64,000 bases of DNA from assembly GCA_023053685.1 (NCBI GenBank), contig JALIGW010000010.1:12130919-12194918 (forward strand), in the 5' to 3' direction. The position numbers and the translations under genes are program-made. Source of the DNA: Diadophis punctatus similis (taxonomy: Eukaryota; Chordata; Lepidosauria; Squamata; Dipsadidae). The notes below the pieces were generated by a model. It searched no databases. It had not been told where the DNA came from and saw only the letters and a list, made by a program, of their open reading frames with translations. The first letter of the stretch is position 1. Each line of letters begins with the position of its first letter. Shown here one piece after another: positions 44,508 through 55,105 of this stretch.

Positions 44508-47500
44508 GGGTTCTCAGGGCCCTGGGCTCAGGATGCTGCTGCTTAACGCCAGGTCAATTATCAACAAAGCCCCCCTGATACGTGATTTAATCACAGAGGA
44601 GGGGGCAGACCTGGTATGTGTTACCGAGACCTGGCTAGGGCAGGAGGGGGGAGTAGCCCTCTCCGAGATATGCCCAGCCGGTTTCTCGGTACAGCACCAT
44701 TCTCGACCCCAGGGAAGGGGGGGAGGAGTGGCAATTATAACGCGTGGAAATCTGCATCCTCGTAGGATCCCTGCCCCGGAGATTGTTGGGTGTGAGACGC
44801 TCCTTCTGAAGTTGGACTTAGGGGTTCAGGTGGGCCTTTTCTTAATGTACCTGCCTCCCAGCTGCGTAAGTAAGGCCCTGCCTGAGCTGCTCGAGGCAGT
44901 AGCCGGCTTGGCGGTTGAGTTCCCCAGGCTTATGGTGCTGGGGGACTTCAACTTGCCATCTGCTGGCGAAACCTCTGGGATAGCTCAGGAGTTCATGGAT
45001 TCCATGACAACCATGGACCTGACCCAAGTAATTCAGGGTCCGACTCATGAGGGTGGTCACACGCTTGACCTAATGTTTCTTTCGGGGCAGTGGAGAGATG
45101 ATCTGAAGATAAGGGATATAGTCATCACCCCACTGTCATGGTCAGATCATTTCCTATTGAGGTTGGATTTCACAACCCCATTCCTCCCCCGCAGGGAGGC
45201 GGGACCGACTAGGTGGTTCCGCCCCAGGCACCTAATGGAGCCGGATGGATTCCAGAGGGAACTTGGGGAAATACCTGAAACCCTGGTACACAATTCGGCT
45301 GACTCCCTGGTGGCTGCTTGGAACACCGCAGCATCAGGGGCTCTAGACTGAATTGCGCCTAAGCGACCTCTCCGTGGCAGTGGATCCCGGAAAGCTCCCT
45401 GGTTTACTGAGGAGCTCCGGGAGATGAAACGCCAAAAGAGATGTCTGGAGCGCCGCTGGAGGACCAAGAGGGCCGAATCTGACCGAACACTATTAAGAAT
45501 TTACATCAGATCTTATTTAGTGGCGATAAGGGCGGCAAGACGATCCTATCTTTCCGCTCTTATTGCGTCCGCAGATTCTCGTCCAGCCGCCTTGTTTAGG
45601 GTGAGTCACTCCCTCCTTGGAAAAGGGGGAAGCGAGGAACACTTACAAGGCAGAGCTGAGGAATTTGCTGAGTTTCTGTCGGATAAAGTCGCTCAGATTC
45701 GGTCAAACTTGGACTCTGGCAGGGCAGAGTCCATAGAGTTGACGGGGGCAAGTCCTAGTCCATCATTATGGGAAGAGTTTGGGCCTGTTTCTCCCGAGGA
45801 TGTGGACAGGGCTATGGGAGCTATGGGTACCTCCACCTGTTTATTGGACCCATGCCCCTCCTGGCTGGTCTCGGCCAGCAGGTCGGTGGCACGCGGCTGG
45901 ATCCAGGCGGTGATCACCGCTTCTTTGAGGGAGGGATCCATACCGCAGTCATTAAAAGCTGCGGTGGTGCGACCCCTCCTGAAGAAGCCTTCCCTGGATC
46001 CAGCTGATTTGAAAAACTATCGTCCAGTCTCCAACTTACCTTTCTTAGGGAAAGTTGTGGAGAAGGTGGTGGTGACTCAGCTTCTGCAGCTCCTGGATGA
46101 AACAGACCATCTAGATCCTTACCAGTCGGGCTTCAGGCGCGGCTACAGTACAGAAACTGCCTTGGTCGCCCTGATGGATGATCTCTGGCGGGCCCGGGAT
46201 GGAGGAAACTCCTCCATCCTGGTGCTACTTGACCTCTCAGCGGCTTTCGATACCATCGACCATGGTATCCTTCTGCATCGGCTCGGCGAGTTGGGAGTGG
46301 GAGGCACCGTTTTACGGTGGTTCTCCTGTTATCTCGCCGATCGGATGCAGTCGGTGTTGGCAGGAGGGCAGAGATCGTCCCCTAGGCCCCTATCATGTGG
46401 GGTGCCTCAGGGGTCGGTTCTCTCGCCCATCCTGTTTAATATCTACATCTCACCGTTGGGTGAGATCATTCGCAGACATGGGGTGTGTTTCCATCAGTAC
46501 GCTGACGACACCCAGCTGTACATCACCACCCCGTCTGACTTCAGGGAGGCAGTTGATGTAATGTGCCGTTGCCTGGACGACGTTAAGATCTGGATGGGGA
46601 GGAACAGACTCAGACTCAATCCCGACAAGACTGAGTGGCTGTGGATATTGCCCCCTAAGGACCATGACAACTGTCCCTCCTTGGTCTTTGAGGGTGCGAA
46701 ACTGACTCCCTCAGACCAGGTCCGCAACTTGGGGGTCCTCCTAGATCCACAGCTAAAATTGGACCACCATCTTTCTGCTGTGGCTAGGGGGGCCTTTGCA
46801 CAGGTCCGCCTGGTGCACAAGTTGCGGCCATACTTGGAGAAGGAGGCTCTACTCACGGTCACTCATGCCCTTGTCACCTCGCGTTTGGACTACTGCAATG
46901 CGCTCTACATGGGGCTACCCTTGAAGAGTATCCGGAGACTTCAGCTGGTGCAAAATGCGGCTGCGCGTGCTGTGGTGGGTGTGCCAAGGTACACCCACGT
47001 GACACCAATACTCCGCCAGCTGCATTGGTTGCCCATCGGTCTCCGGGTCCAATTCAAGGTGTTGATCACCATCTTTAAAGCCCTTCATGGCTTAGGACCA
47101 GGATATCTTCGGGACCGCATTCTGCCTCATACTTCCCTCCGACCGGTTAGGGCCCACAGAGTTGGCCTCCTCCAGGTCCCGTCGGCCAAGCAATGCCGGC
47201 TGGCGGGCCCTAGGGGGAGAGCCTTCTCTGTGGCCGGCCCCGTGCTCTGGAACCAACTACCCCAGAGACCCGGACCATCCCCACTCTGCTGGCCTTCCGA
47301 AAAGCCGTTAAAACATGGCTTTTCCTGCAGGTAGGGGGGACAGCTTAATCCACCTGAGGTCACCCCCCAAGTATATATGATGTTGAATGGATGTTGTTGT
47401 TTTAATACTGTTTTTAAAAATTTGTACTCATTTTTTTAATTATGTGTATTTTGATTATTCTTGTATTTTTCCCTGTTGTACGCCGCCCTGAGTCCTTCGG

Positions 47501-47552
47501 GAGTTGGGCGGCATATAAGAATAACAAAATAAATAAATAAATAAATAAATAA
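44508..47552 (+). mobile_element. Near full-length L2 LINE inserted in the copia LTR
   Basis: A ~3.04-kb plus-strand L2 begins within the endonuclease region and ends in (AAAT)n. It splits the right LTR of copia copy 2. ATAAGTA at 44501-44507 is repeated at 47553-47559 and is a plausible TSD overlapping the tail. The 3' UTR contains TACGCCGCCCTGAGTCCTTC. Confidence 0.92.
44533..47334 (+). pseudogene. L2 ORF2 endonuclease/reverse transcriptase with one stop and a late frameshift
   Basis: Frame 44533-45351 encodes the APE-type endonuclease: MLLLNARSIINKAPLIRDL, VCVTETWL, VLGDFNLPS and WSDHFLLRLD, the Glu, Asp and His signature regions. A TGA at 45349-45351 interrupts it where the copy at 50896 has CGG (ALDRIAP). 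The same phase continues as 45424-47334: LLKKPSLDP, DLSAAFDTIDHGIL, VPQGSVLSPILFNIY, QYADDTQLYI (46495-46524, catalytic Asp pair) and [15 protein letters not shown] one-base deletion near 47260 changes the last ~25 residues. This is the best-preserved L2 here. Only the N-terminus, one stop and the end are lost. Confidence 0.92.
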
Positions 47553-47916
47553 ATAAGTACTCAGCCACACACAGATACACTAACTTGAGTTAAAGTTTAC
47601 TTTAAGAAATAGCATTTTCCTATAAACAGTCCAAAGTCATACACTTAATAGTCATAATAACAATCCAAATATTATCAAGTATAAATACATTTTAGCTATA
47701 ATACATAACTACAACACAGAGAGAAATGTAGAGCATACATACACAATGTCTTGCTCTAGTGAGTAGCAGAGAACACAGAGTAGCAGAGACAAAGACAAAC
47801 AGAGAGGGACTCCCAGAGAAATAAGCTGTGAACTCTAGCTCCCTCTTGTGGCAGTCTGCAACACCTCAGCTAAACAGACATAGCTCTTTTAATAGCTAGA
47901 CATATATTGTCTACAC

Positions 47917-48051
47917 CAGGGGTAGGCAAAGTTGGCTCTTCTATGACTCATGGACTTCAACTCCCAGAATTCCTGAGCTAGCATGATTGGCTCAGAAAAT
48001 CTGGGAGTTGAAGTCCACGAGTCATAGAAGAGCCAACTTTGCCTACCCCTG
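47917..48051. mobile_element. Palindromic hAT MITE inserted in the copia LTR
   Basis: 135 bp, starting CAGGGGTAGGCAAAGTTGGC and ending GCCAACTTTGCCTACCCCTG. The perfect 8-bp TSD GTCTACAC (47909-47916 and 48052-48059) interrupts the right LTR of copia copy 2. The interior arms contain TGGACTTCAACTCCCAGAAT and its complement. Confidence 0.95.
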
Positions 48052-48289
48052 GTCTACACAATCGTTATGGACAGAGACCTAACAGAGTTAAATCCTGACT
48101 TACCTTGGAGTAGATCTATTTAAATAATTGGGAGGAGTTAGTGTGACTACATTTAAGAAAACTTTCTGGCATAATGTACATTTCTCCAATTCTTTGCTAT
48201 TTCTATGGGTCAGGCACACATGCACAGAAATACACAGCAAACAGTGTATATCATCTGTGCTGTTTGCTGTTTGGCAAATTGCTTGGAGG

Positions 48290-48373
48290 CAGAGGCCTTT
48301 TTTCCTTGTTTTCCTCCCCCAAAACTAAGGTGCGTCTTATACTCCGGTGCATCTTATACTCCGAAAAATACGG
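48290..48373. mobile_element. One end of a CCGTATTTTTCGG MITE
   Basis: The right end CTTATACTCCGAAAAATACG plus G, followed by TA, matches the ends of 15060-15477 and 24897-26356. It carries the same duplicated GTGCGTCTTATACTCCG subterminal unit as the latter. The left end is missing. Confidence 0.75.
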
Positions 48374-50535
48374 TAAGCTCTTATCATACTGGCATTCAGA
48401 AAACCATTAAAGCTTAGTTGTTCTCCCAGACTTTAGAATAAGGTACAATGGATATAGAAAGTCTAAACAGTCCACACTTTTTGTTTACTGTTTTTGAATT
48501 AGCATTTCAATCAGCTATCATTTTTTCTAATACATTACTTCCTTCTTTTTTAACTGTAAGATTACTTCCTTCTTTTTTAACTGTAAGACACCATGGAATC
48601 AGATGGCTCTGAAATTAAATTGAATAAATATGAAGCTTCTTTAAGGAAATATGATCTTAACAGTTCTAAAGGAAGTACATAGAAATAGCATAGACAGTAA
48701 TACTGAAAACCAAAGTAGTAGTTCCAGAAAATAACCCTCCTTGTTGAGTATAGTTTTTGAAAGTAAAATATTTTTCAGACTGAGCTCAACTGATGACTAC
48801 ATTAACACATTCATAAACATATTCATTATTCTGAGGTTCTCATGAAAACCAGAGACACATCTATATGAGATGCTGCCAGAGTAAGAGAGTTTCAGGTCAG
48901 GGTGTCAAGTAAACCAGCAAATTGGAATGACAAGCCCTTCAGGAAGAAAAAGATTAACATTCCCACTTCCCCCAACTACCTCAAAAGTTAGGAAAGAAGA
49001 GTGCCTAGGAGATGCTGGGAGCAGTCCTTAGAAATAACACAGAGGAATTCAAGAGAAAGCAAGAGGAGACTATCCAACATCTATGGGGAGGTGGAACCAA
49101 CTTCCTTGTGAGAGATTGGGAATGTAATGGAGGGAGAACAGACATAAACAATCGTTACAAGGCAAGTCTTTTGACAGTTTATCTTAAAAATGGCAATTCA
49201 GCTCAGGTGGGAAGTGAGACTTCATTTTAAAGGACTCACTATAAATGAGGGTCGGCAATTCATTTTACAGTTTCCAAAACTTTGTATTCCAAGGCTAGCA
49301 TTAAGAATACCTTATGATATCTATGCTTCCTTGACCTTGTTCAGCTTTGAGGGGCCTGATACAATCAACTAAAAGAAAAGTATTACTGTGTCAGGAAAAT
49401 CTCCTCCAAGGACAAAAAAAAAGGATGCCTACTTCAGAAACAGCTAGTTGGGTCTAGGAGGTTTTGTAAATGTACGTTAAGCTTAGGCAAGACAATTTTT
49501 TACTGGACTGGATATGACCAGGATGTGACTGAATGTCAAATAATGTGACAACTGTTAAGAGAATGGAGAATAGCAAGGAATGTATGAAGATCACATTGCA
49601 ATATTTATGTACTATTCAGTTCCCAGATTGATAAAAAATAAACCAAACTAAAAATGTCACTCTCCTAAGCATATTGGGGGCTAAATGCATTCTAAATGGT
49701 TAAAACTTGGTTATTAAATTCTTAGTATAAAGTGTCAGTAGAGCAGAGCATGAAGATAAAACTTCTATTCAAGAATATGACAACAAATGAACTTGCCACA
49801 GTTTTTGTTTGCATACAAAGTTGTGCAATATCCTTGTCTGGGATTTTCCCTTCAAATATGGATATCTGGAATTGATTTCTAATCAGTATGAGGAAGAAGA
49901 AAATCTTCCAGGCATCAATATTTGTCATTTTAGAAAAATGACAAAACATCCAGCCTCGATTCCTGGTACAGCAAAATCTGAGAAATATCCCAATTGAATA
50001 AAAGGCATGATATTATGCACATGTCAGGGAGACATGTTCAAACCAGGAAATCAGTATTGGTCTTCAGCCTGGATAGACTAATTTGACCATTCATAATATA
50101 CTTACAGAGGAATGTAAATCAGTGTGTTGAAGCAGCAGTCTAATAACAAATTTAAAATAGCTGAAAAAGAGAATGAGATGTAAGCAGAATGGATAGATTG
50201 ATCCACAAGAGGGCATAAGCCTGGGAAGGAAATACATTTTATGTGGACATAATAAGAAAACTGAAAAACGTTGTTCTGATGACCTGCTGAAGCAGCTAGG
50301 ATGAATCGGGAACACTTTCATGCCAGACTCAACCTACAGCTACTGTCAGATGTCCTTGCAGGAAATGGCAAGACATCAGCCTTCCAAATTCATCACAGGC
50401 TGCTTACATTTAAACCGAAGATTGATCCAGCAACATCCAAAGACTGTTAATGCTATGTAAATAGCATGAGCATCTTTTCAACCTAAGAACAACACCTAAA
50501 AAATCTGGAATTGGTATTCCAATTCTGCCAGTAGT
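48374..50535. other. Unique AT-rich sequence, no gene recognised
   Basis: Only short frames without motifs are seen. It includes the perfect tandem duplication at 48534-48587. It precedes the gypsy LTR. Confidence 0.5.
48534..48587. repeat. Perfect tandem duplication, 2 x 27 bp
   Basis: ATTACTTCCTTCTTTTTTAA plus CTGTAAG at 48534-48560 is repeated exactly at 48561-48587. Confidence 0.96.
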
Positions 50536-50540
50536 CCTCT

Positions 50541-50776
50541 TGTCAGCCCTGGAGCCATTAATGGAGGAACACTTCTACCTTGTCTGTCTGTCAACAGGTA
50601 GTCCTCTTGTCAGCCCTGGAGCCATTTTCCCCTTTGGCACTTCAGGGCTGCTACAGCGAAGGAAGTCGAACCCGAGGAGAGTTGAGAGTCAGGTTTCCCC
50701 AGATGTGCCAATATGACGTGCCTAATAAATCTATTCTGTTTTGATTCTGTTGGGCTCGTTATCTGGAACCCTGACA
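50541..50776 (+). repeat. 5' LTR of the gypsy element
   Basis: It starts TGTCAGCCCTGGAGCCATT and ends GGAACCCTGACA, inverted TGTCAG..CTGACA termini. AATAAATCTATTCTGTTTTG at 50724 provides a polyadenylation-type signal. A 67-bp tandem duplication at the start repeats GTAGTCCTCTTGTCAGCCCT (50531 and 50598), so the true edge could be 50541 or 50608. Confidence 0.8.
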
Positions 50777-50895
50777 CTAACCCGACTCACCCTTTAAAAT
50801 CACCCAAGCAGCTCCCCACACCAGGGGGGCCACTGTCCGAAGTCCTGAGCTCTGCCCGCATTCCCGGGCAATCGGGATGCACAAAGATTCAGGGA

Positions 50896-53092
50896 ACACA
50901 ATTCGTCTGAGTCCCTGGTGGCTGCCTGGAACACCACAGCATCGGGGCATTAGATCGGATTGCGCCTTTGCGACCTCTCCGTGGCAGTGGATCCCGGAAA
51001 GCTCCCTGGTTTACCAAGGAGCTCCGGGAGATGAAACGCCACAAGAGACGTCGGGAGCGACGCTGGAGAGCCAGTAAAACCGAATTCGACCGTACACTTC
51101 TAAGAACTTTTATTAAGTCTTATCTAGTGGCGATAGGGGCGGCAAAACGATCTCGTTTTTCCGCTCTCATTGCATCCACAGATTCTCGCCCAGCCGCCTT
51201 GTTTAGGGTGACTCGCGCCCTCCTCGCAAAGGGGGGAGCGAGGAACACTTGCAAGGTAGAGCTGAGGAATTCGCGCAGTTTCTGACGGATAAAGTCGCTC
51301 AGATTCGGTCGAATCTGGACTCCGGCTGGACAGAGTTCATTGAGTTGACAGGGGCAAGTCTTAGTCCAGAGTTGTGGGAGGAGTTTGAGCCTGTTTCTCC
51401 TGATGACGTGGACAAGGCCGTGGGTGCGATGAGCTCTTCCACCTGTTTATTGGACCCATGCCCCTCCTGGCTGGTTTCGGCCAGCAGAGAGGTGGCACGC
51501 AGCTGGATCCAGGTGGTGATCAACGCTTCTTTTAGGGAGGGATCCATACCGCAGCCTTTAAAGGTTGTGGTGGTGAGACCCCTGCTCAAGAAGCCTTCCC
51601 TGGATCCAGTGGACTTGAAGAACTTTCGTCCGCTCTCCAACTTACCTTTTCTAGGTAAAGTTGTGGAGAAGGTGGTAGCTTTTCAGCTTCTTCGGCTATT
51701 GGAGGAAACTGATCATCTAGATTCCTATCAGTCGGGTTTCAGGCGTGGCTATAGTACAGAAACTGCCTTGGTCGCCCTGATGGATGATCTCTGGCGAGCC
51801 CGGGATGGGGGTAATTCCTCCGTCCTGGTGTTACTTGACCTCTCAGAGGCTTTTGATACCATCGACCATGGTATCCTTCTGCATCGTCTCGGCGAGTTGG
51901 GAGTGGGAGGCACCGTTTTACGGTGGTTCTCCTCTTATCTCGCCGACAGGATGCAGTCGGTGTTAGCAGGAGGACAGAGGTCGTCTCCTAGGCCCCTGAC
52001 TTGCGGGGTGCCTCAGGGTTCAGTCCTCTCACCCATCCTGTTTAACATTTACATGAAACCGCTGGGGGAGATCATCCATAGACACGGGGTGAGTTTTCAA
52101 CAGTACGTTGATGATACCCAGCTGTACATCACCACCCCGTCTCAATTCAGGGAGGCAGTCGATGTAATGTGCCAATGCCTGGACGATGTTAGGACCTGGA
52201 TGGGGAGAAACAGACTCAACTCAACCCCGACAAGACTGAGTGGCTCTGGATATTGCCTCCTAATGACCATGTCGACTGTCCCTCCTTGGTTCTTGAGGGA
52301 GAAAAATTAACTCCCTCGGAACGGGTTCGCAATTTGGCAGTCCTCCTAGATCCACAGCTAAAATTAAATCAGCACCTTGCAGCTGTGGCTAGGGGGGCTG
52401 TTGCACAGATTCGCCTGGTGCACCAATTGCGACCATATTTGGAGAAGGAGGCTCTACTCACGGTCACTCATGCCCCTGTAACCTCCCGATTGGACTACTG
52501 TAATGCGTTCTACATGGGGCTACCCTTGAAGAGTATTCAGAGACTTCAACTGGTGCAAAATGAGGCTGCGCGTGCTGTGGTGGGTGTTTCAAGATACACC
52601 CACGTAACACCTATACTCCGCCAGTTGCATTGGCTGCCCATTGGTCTCCGGGTACAATTCAAGGTGTTGATCATCATCGTTAAATCCCTACATGGCTTAG
52701 GACCAGGTTACCTCCGGGACCACATTCTACCTCATACTTCCCTTTGAGGTCCCACAGAGTGGGTCTCCTCCAGGTCCCGTCAACCAAACAATGTCAGCTG
52801 GCGGGGCCTAGGTGGAGGGCCTTCTCTGTGGGGGCCCCTGCTCTCTGGAACCAACTCCCCCCAGAGATACAAATTGTCCCCACCTTGCTGGCCTTCCGAA
52901 AAGCCGTGAAGACATGGCTCTTCCGGCAGGAGGGGTTTTGAGACAAATTCATCTTGGTCTCCCCTATGTATGTAAGATTTTGTATGCCTTTTAAATGTAT
53001 TTTAAATTGTTTTAAATTGTATTGTTTAGCGGTTCTTCAAATGTTGTACGCCGCCCTGAGTCCCCAGGGAGTAGGGCGGCATATAAGAATCA

Positions 53093-53155
<63 letters not shown>

Positions 53156-53158
53156 AAA
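50896..53158 (+). pseudogene. L2 LINE inserted in the gypsy leader
   Basis: A 5'-truncated plus-strand L2 with RT in several frames. 50968-51285, then 51249-52310 (LLKKPSLDP, LSEAFDTIDHGIL, VPQGSVLSPILFNIY and the mutated box QYVDDTQLYI, where other copies have YADD). Then 52253-52747 ([14 protein letters not shown]), a stop at 52747, and 52744-52941 for the C-terminus. Two frameshifts and one stop inactivate it. The tail is a long (AAAT)n at 53093-53158. The 5' end joins gypsy sequence at about 50896. No clear TSD is seen. Confidence 0.88.
53093..53158. repeat. (AAAT)n microsatellite at an L2 tail
   Basis: About fifteen AAAT units, seeded by the L2 3' end. Shorter runs mark the tails at 2490, 34740 and 47530. 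Confidence 0.95.
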
Positions 53159-53966
53159 TAAATGTTGGAGAAGGAGGAGAAGCACTCAGAGACTGGCGGG
53201 ACTGTAGTCACTAGGGGTGGGGCACGACCGGAGACAACTCCGGGAGCATTTGCGGGAGCATCTGCTTCCCCTCAGTCGCTGCAGTGGCGGAGGCAGTGGT
53301 GGTGGAGGCCAGCTCCGGCAGGGCGCCCGTCCCAAGGAACAAGTGTCCTGGCAGCTGGCTCAGGAAGGTCTCCACTGGGGTGACAGCATGGGATTCCTGG
53401 CACCCCAAGAGTTGGCGAGGAGCCAGATGTACCAGGAGCCGTATCAAGCCAAGGTGGCAAGCAGTGTTCCAAGAGCCCCAGATTGAATCGGCCCAAGCAG
53501 AATGCACCACAGTTTTCAAGTAGAGGGCTGCGAGGCCTATGGAGCTCAGCGAGTCCAAGGAGTGGAACCTCTCACCACCCTCGAGAAGCCAATCCCTAGC
53601 CGGCCTCCCTGAGAGATTTGGCCAGCTTAACATCGGCAGCGTGGCTCAGTTCCTTCCAAGTGGCCAACCCAGCTGGGTGCTAGCCCAACTGATGTTCACC
53701 TTCCCCGGCCAAGGGAACGTGACAGGCCAGAGCAGGGCTTCCACCTCTTTCCACTTGGCGCAAAGCAAATCGCGCTTTGGCCTTCTCCACCGGGCCCTGT
53801 CTACTAGAATTACAGATCAGCCGGGAGCAGCCGCCAGCCCGCAGGTGGGGCCTTTGGCACAATCCAGCCCGGGAATACAGAGAGGGGCCGTAGGTCTGCC
53901 GAGACCAGGTAGCCCTCCTCGCCAGCCACCCCTCCAGCTGCCTCCTGTGGACCAGATCCCCCCTGG

Positions 53967-54500
53967 TTGTCCCTTCTACCTCGGCCAGGGGTGGATTCAA
54001 TGCCAATGGACACCAGCAGTGTCCCAGCCGGCTCCAGCATCGCCCCCTGCTACGCCCGCTGCCCCCCCCTCACACTCTTCAGAGCCACTTTTGATGGGAC
54101 CCCTGGAAAACTGGCGTATTTCCTGAACTGGATCTGGTCCCACCTCGACCGCTACGGGGGTCAGTACCAGTCCCATCAGGAGATTATTTTGGCCATCTCC
54201 GATAACATGGAAGGGGAAGCAGCTGAGTGGATAGCCCAGTTGCACGACGAGGGGGCTCCTGAGCTGGAAGACACCGATGAGTTCCCACAGCTACTAAGGA
54301 CTCAGTTCGAGGACCCAGCCCAGGGGCAAGAAGCGGAAGCCGAAATCAAAGACCTAAAGCAGAGAGGCAGGCCCGCAAAGGAGCTTGTGTGGGAATGCCG
54401 GAGAATGGCAGGAAAGCTTAGAGACTGGCCAGAACGCCTCTTCATCCACCACTTCAAAGAGGCTCTGGACCAAGACCTTTGGCAAGCTTGTGCCTTCTGA
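53967..54500 (+). pseudogene. Gypsy gag (capsid region)
   Basis: The 177-codon frame carries a gag-like capsid segment: TFDGTPGKLAYFLNWIWSHL, EGEAAEWIAQLHDEG, FPQLLRTQFEDPAQ and ECRRMAGKLRDWPE. This is the pattern of Ty3/gypsy gag and the related domesticated vertebrate gag genes. A stop at 54498 and a frameshift separate it from the zinc knuckle KCFRCCQQGHRTPEC (54669-54713, CX2CX4HX4C). Gag sequence starts further left, about 53160, in other frames. It is broken and not expected to form particles. Confidence 0.82.
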
Positions 54501-54929
54501 GGAGTCCCCGACCGCATACAGGAGTGGTACTAGATGGCAGTGGCCATGGACCTCGAGATCCTCCCGCACTGAAAACCCACACCAGAGAAGAAACCTAAAC
54601 GAGCCCTGGGACGCCGAATCGGCGCAAAGCTGCCTGACAATTCAAGACCGACACCGACTGCAGCCATTAAATGCTTCAGATGCTGCCAACAGGGTCACCG
54701 GACACCAGAGTGCTTGGCACCGCCCCCCGTCCCCCAGGTGTGAACTCCAGCCGGTCCAAAGGGGAAGAGGACCCTGCGCAAGCCAATGGACAAATGAAGG
54801 CTCGCCGGCAAGCCATCGAGGTTCCCCCCCTCTGCCGAAGGGGAGGAAACTCTGGCTCCAAAGGCCCCTCCAGGCACCGCCAACAACAGCAGTGAGGAGG
54901 ACCCGATGGTAAGTGAAGCCATCTGTCCC

Positions 54930-55105
54930 TTTGCTGTAAAATCCTGGATAGTGGTGCCCAGAACGGGAGCCCAAGAGAACATAGAGGACATCGTAGACAC
55001 CAGGTGCACCAGATGTCTAATCAGCCTTCCCACAGTCCAGAAGCTAGGAATAAGCACAATGCCCCTTGCGCACCCCATACGCTTTGAGCAAGTAGATGGG
55101 ACATT
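54930..55105 (+). pseudogene. Gypsy protease remnant
   Basis: The plus strand reads DIVDTRCTRCLISLPTVQKL. In gypsy proteases the active site is D-S/T-G, but here the glycine position is Arg (DTR). The L2 at 55106 interrupts it. The continuation at 56894 reads GGAAATLVTKLVRLEMSHHW and VVAPNMTESVILGLAWLDKW, the rest of the protease domain. Confidence 0.72.

Larger units (their letters stand above)
40368..48084 (-). mobile_element. Second Ty1/copia element, disrupted (copy 2)
   Basis: Same family and orientation as copy 1, with the 5-bp TSD GAGTT (40363-40367 and 48085-48089). The left LTR (40368-40636) is shortened to 269 bp by an internal deletion. The right LTR is split into 44425-44507, 47553-47916 and 48060-48084 by an L2 insertion and a hAT MITE. 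The internal region has a gag deletion and a premature stop. Removing the two insertions leaves about 4.5 kb. Confidence 0.93.
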
